From: Lachnospiraceae bacterium
GTDB taxonomy: Bacteria > Bacillota > Clostridia > Lachnospirales > Lachnospiraceae
Reading direction: 5' to 3'
Length of the DNA: 6,818 bases
Assembly (NCBI GenBank): GCA_017477805.1
Contig: JAFUUM010000172.1
Span: forward strand, 1 to 6,818
The notes below the pieces were generated by a model. It saw nothing but the letters and a program-made list of their open reading frames with translations, was not told where the DNA came from and made no database searches. Below, in pieces: positions 4,915 through 6,818 of the stretch (position 1 is the stretch's first letter; each line of letters starts with the position of its first letter). Made by a program: the position numbers and the translations under genes.

Positions 4915-6281
4915 AACAGTTTTCTCTCTCCCTCGGTGGCAGATACCATGGCAAATGCCCCCGGAATTTCCATCAGATACCAGAGCAGATATCCCCGTCT
5001 GTAGTCAAAGGGGAAGTACCCGGAAAAGGCTGTGATCACCACTGCGATCACGAAAACAGCGAAAATAAAAGCCGAATTTATGTTAACCATTTTCTTTGAA
5101 AGCAGCGTTATTACGGCACCGCTTAGCAGAATGCTGATAGGGATCAGATACAGGGAGATCATGATAAGGAGACTCCCCAGTTCCGGGGAATGCTCCCGAA
5201 GCCTGCCCACATGAAATCCCGTCTGGCTCCGTCCGTACCCCTTCAGATTTGAAAAAACGGTCACAGGCATAAACCCGTAGGACTTCAGATCTGCGATCTG
5301 ATCGGAGACTGCTTCTCTGGTCCGGTTTTGAAACACGTTTGCCATCATGTGCAGATACACTTTCTGCGCGCCAAAATATCCGTACTCTGCATCCACGGTG
5401 GCACCAAAGTCCGTCAGCACCAGGCTCTCCGTATTGGTAACCGCCACCGCATCCTCCTCGGAAAAGATCTCCTTGATCTCTTCATCCCAGAAGAAATAAT
5501 TGTCTGCCAGCCTCGACCAGGTCAGATGACAGGCCGCGATGGCAATGGGGGAATTTTGCATCTTCCCGCGGTTGCCGGGTTTCAGGATAAAGATCCCGGC
5601 CAGAACATGAAAACAGATCAAAAGGACTGCTGCCACAAGGAGACCGCGGATCTGTATCTTCTTTTCCCCACGGGTAAACAGCAGGCAGATAAGAGCAAAC
5701 AATGCTCCCAAAAAACCCGTCCAGGGCAGGATCAGCTCTTCCAGGACAAACAAAAGGAGCCACTGCCACATCATCTTCTTCTCATATTCCTTCCCAAAGG
5801 CCCGTTTTGTAACAACATATTGAACACACAGGACAGACAGAGCAAGGGAATAAGGCAGTCCCGAAAGGTGGATCTGTAAAAGGGGTGCCGACGTCAAAAG
5901 AAACAGGTTTGCCGTTTCGACGTACAGGCGGTTTCCTGTAGTCACATTGCAGAAAGACTTCAGGACCAGGCTCGAAGAAATATAAGCCAATACCAGCTGA
6001 AGGATCTGCACGGGAAGCATAAAAGGAACTCCCGTGATCCCGTGAAGCAGATCCGCTGCCGCCAGGATAAGAGGGTAGATCAGACCCGTTCGATCGTCAA
6101 ACACGAGACTCTTCCCTGCGTCCAACAGTTCATAAGTCTCCCCATAGTTTTGCATCTTCCCCAGGTTTGCGGCAAGATAGGCCAGTCCAAAGAGGATCTG
6201 GCATGCTCCCGCAAAAAGAAGAAGGATCCGGACGATGCGCCCGATCCTTCCCAGAGAAAGACTATTTTTTGTCTCCGTCAT
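4908..6281 (-). CDS. Polytopic membrane protein, GT-C/ArnT-like glycosyltransferase candidate
   Basis: The 457 residues show hydrophobic segments at about 17-40, 67-80, 88-108, 122-155 (two), 172-202 (two), 212-233, 368-396 and 404-421. A large soluble extracytoplasmic loop at about 235-365 includes WSRLADNYFFWDEEI (255-269). After the first segment, YGETYELLDAG (46-56) and FDDRTGLIYPLIL (61-73) resemble the first periplasmic loop of GT-C/GT39-type transferases, where an acidic residue is catalytic and a YP-containing stretch follows. Glu48 and Asp62/Asp63 are candidates. The ATG at 6281 lies inside the end of the GT2 gene (20-base overlap), with an AGAGAGGTG ribosome site within that gene. 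The 3' end overlaps the next gene by 7 bases. This is strong evidence for one transcript. It probably uses the polyprenyl-phosphate sugar made by the GT2. Acceptor and sugar are unknown, and assignment to GT-C is moderate. Confidence 0.82.
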   Translation of the reverse strand: MTETKNSLSLGRIGRIVRILLLFAGACQILFGLAYLAANLGKMQNYGETYELLDAGKSLVFDDRTGLIYPLILAAADLLHGITGVPFMLPVQILQLVLAYISSSLVLKSFCNVTTGNRLYVETANLFLLTSAPLLQIHLSGLPYSLALSVLCVQYVVTKRAFGKEYEKKMMWQWLLLFVLEELILPWTGFLGALFALICLLFTRGEKKIQIRGLLVAAVLLICFHVLAGIFILKPGNRGKMQNSPIAIAACHLTWSRLADNYFFWDEEIKEIFSEEDAVAVTNTESLVLTDFGATVDAEYGYFGAQKVYLHMMANVFQNRTREAVSDQIADLKSYGFMPVTVFSNLKGYGRSQTGFHVGRLREHSPELGSLLIMISLYLIPISILLSGAVITLLSKKMVNINSAFIFAVFVIAVVITAFSGYFPFDYRRGYLLWYLMEIPGAFAMVSATEGERKLLW

Positions 6282-6818
6282 AGCCGATCACCTCTCTGAT
6301 CACAAACTGTGGCGCGCTGTTCATGCTGATGTAGATGCGGCCGATATACTCTCCCACAAGGCCCTGCATCAGCAGCATAAATCCACCGATGAACATCAGT
6401 GCCGCCATGGTGGAACTCCATCCCAGAGGGGCGATGGGATTAACAAGTTTTCTGATCACCGTGTAAATGCCGTAAACAAAACCCACCACCGCAAACAAGC
6501 CGCCCATCATGGTGGCGATCCGCAGCGGTTTTACGGAGAACGCGGTAAATCCGTTGAGCCACAGCCCAAGCAGTTTGCTTAATGTATAGCCGGAAGTACC
6601 GATCTCGCGTTGTCTGTGATTGACGTTCACATTGGCGATCCTCTTGGTGGTCCGAAGCACCAGTCCGATCACATACGGATAAGGATTCTCATAGCGGAGC
6701 ATCTCCTCCACCACGAATTTTCTTACCGCAAAATAACTGGAAACGTATAATTCCTTGGGTTTTCCCAAAAGAAATCTTGCCATCTCCTCATTCATCACTG
6801 TTCCGAAATTTCGGAACA
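6262..6818 (-). CDS. GtrB/DPM1-type polyprenyl-phosphate glycosyltransferase (GT2), C-terminal part; 5' end outside window
   Basis: The frame is open through the window edge (FRNFGTVMNEEMARFL...), so the GTG at 6798 is internal and not the start. About 185 residues are visible of a family usually around 310-330. Counting from that GTG, the visible part holds the end of the catalytic domain (SSYFAVRKFVVEEMLRYENPYPYV at about 20-43), the HRQREIGTSGYTLSKLL motif (61-77) typical of this family (R-x-x-G-x-S-x-Y), and two C-terminal membrane segments (about 95-116 and 127-148). It ends with the GEYIGRIYISMNSAPQFVIRE hallmark (149-169). Family enzymes transfer a sugar from a nucleotide donor to undecaprenyl phosphate at the cytoplasmic face, and the product is flipped and used by GT-C enzymes. 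The adjoining overlapping GT-C-like genes fit this. The DxD-bearing catalytic N-terminus is not visible, so sugar specificity cannot be judged. Confidence 0.95.
   Translation of the reverse strand, partial: FRNFGTVMNEEMARFLLGKPKELYVSSYFAVRKFVVEEMLRYENPYPYVIGLVLRTTKRIANVNVNHRQREIGTSGYTLSKLLGLWLNGFTAFSVKPLRIATMMGGLFAVVGFVYGIYTVIRKLVNPIAPLGWSSTMAALMFIGGFMLLMQGLVGEYIGRIYISMNSAPQFVIREVIGYDGDKK
6799..6818. repeat. Perfect 20-bp palindrome inside the GT2 gene at the window edge
   Basis: TGTTCCGAAATTTCGGAACA equals its own reverse complement over all 20 bases and ends exactly at the window end, so it may extend further. It lies within codons for FRNFGT in the GT2 reading frame. It could be chance under coding constraint, a regulator site or a modification/recombination site; no function is claimed. 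Confidence 0.6.

Noticed and set aside
3400..6250. Apparent excess of GATC/GGATCC motifs
   Set aside because: Explained by preferred ATC (Ile), CGG/CCG and GAT codon neighbours in these membrane proteins; no clustering or spacing suggests an origin or regulatory array.
3130..6582. Several plus-strand open frames opposite the membrane-protein operon
   Set aside because: Their composition (rich in H, R, Q, G, P) is typical of antisense translation of hydrophobic genes; none has a convincing start signal or domain.
6262..6798. A complete 178-residue gene starting at GTG 6798
   Set aside because: The frame continues upstream to the window edge with residues (FRNFGT) expected in the middle of GtrB-type enzymes, so the start lies outside.

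Overview
The window looks like an accessory cell-surface locus of a Gram-positive clostridial anaerobe, most likely a Lachnospiraceae-type Firmicute. This is inferred from sigma-70 promoters with good AGGAG-type ribosome sites, moderate GC, and the character of the membrane glycosyltransferase proteins. There are no rRNA or tRNA genes, insertion sequences or CRISPR arrays. Coding density is high, and apart from shadow frames every base lies in one of seven genes or in three short intergenic regions (449-618, 1813-1880 and 2898-3070).

Left part (1-1880). A divergent gene pair shares the 170-bp control region 449-618. To the left, running off the window, is a gene for an unrecognised protein: a very basic N-terminus of about 20 residues, then at least 13 tandem copies of an acidic, double-tyrosine 7-9-residue unit (GEYYEE(E)AD type). 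To the right is a single-pass membrane protein with an acidic/polybasic cytoplasmic tail and an extracytoplasmic SGNH/GDSL-hydrolase-like domain. That domain keeps the C-terminal Asp-x-x-His but appears to have lost the Ser nucleophile and the block III Asn. Back-to-back extended -10 promoters are visible. A strong bidirectional terminator separates this gene from the converging lacI-type gene.

Middle (1881-3070). A complete LacI/GalR-family regulator has its own near-consensus promoter, a TTAAACCTTTAA-type palindrome placed at about +1 to +18 (a probable autoregulatory operator), and a leader of roughly 117 nt with three consecutive hairpins before the start codon.

Right part (3071-6818, all on the minus strand). 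Four tightly packed or overlapping genes form an operon entering from outside the window. They are the C-terminal part of a GtrB/DPM1-type polyprenyl-phosphate glycosyltransferase (GT2), a 457-residue GT-C-like polytopic protein, a 350-residue polytopic protein with an Asp-rich DGDDSYY loop, and a 259-residue membrane protein (four segments plus a C-terminal soluble domain) starting at TTG. The last two look like the N- and C-terminal halves of one large membrane glycosyltransferase-like architecture encoded as two genes. The likely logic is that the GT2 loads a sugar onto undecaprenyl phosphate and the polytopic proteins transfer it outside the membrane to a wall or surface glycan. The SGNH-like protein could act on, or bind, such a glycan. 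Substrates and the LacI effector cannot be read from the sequence.
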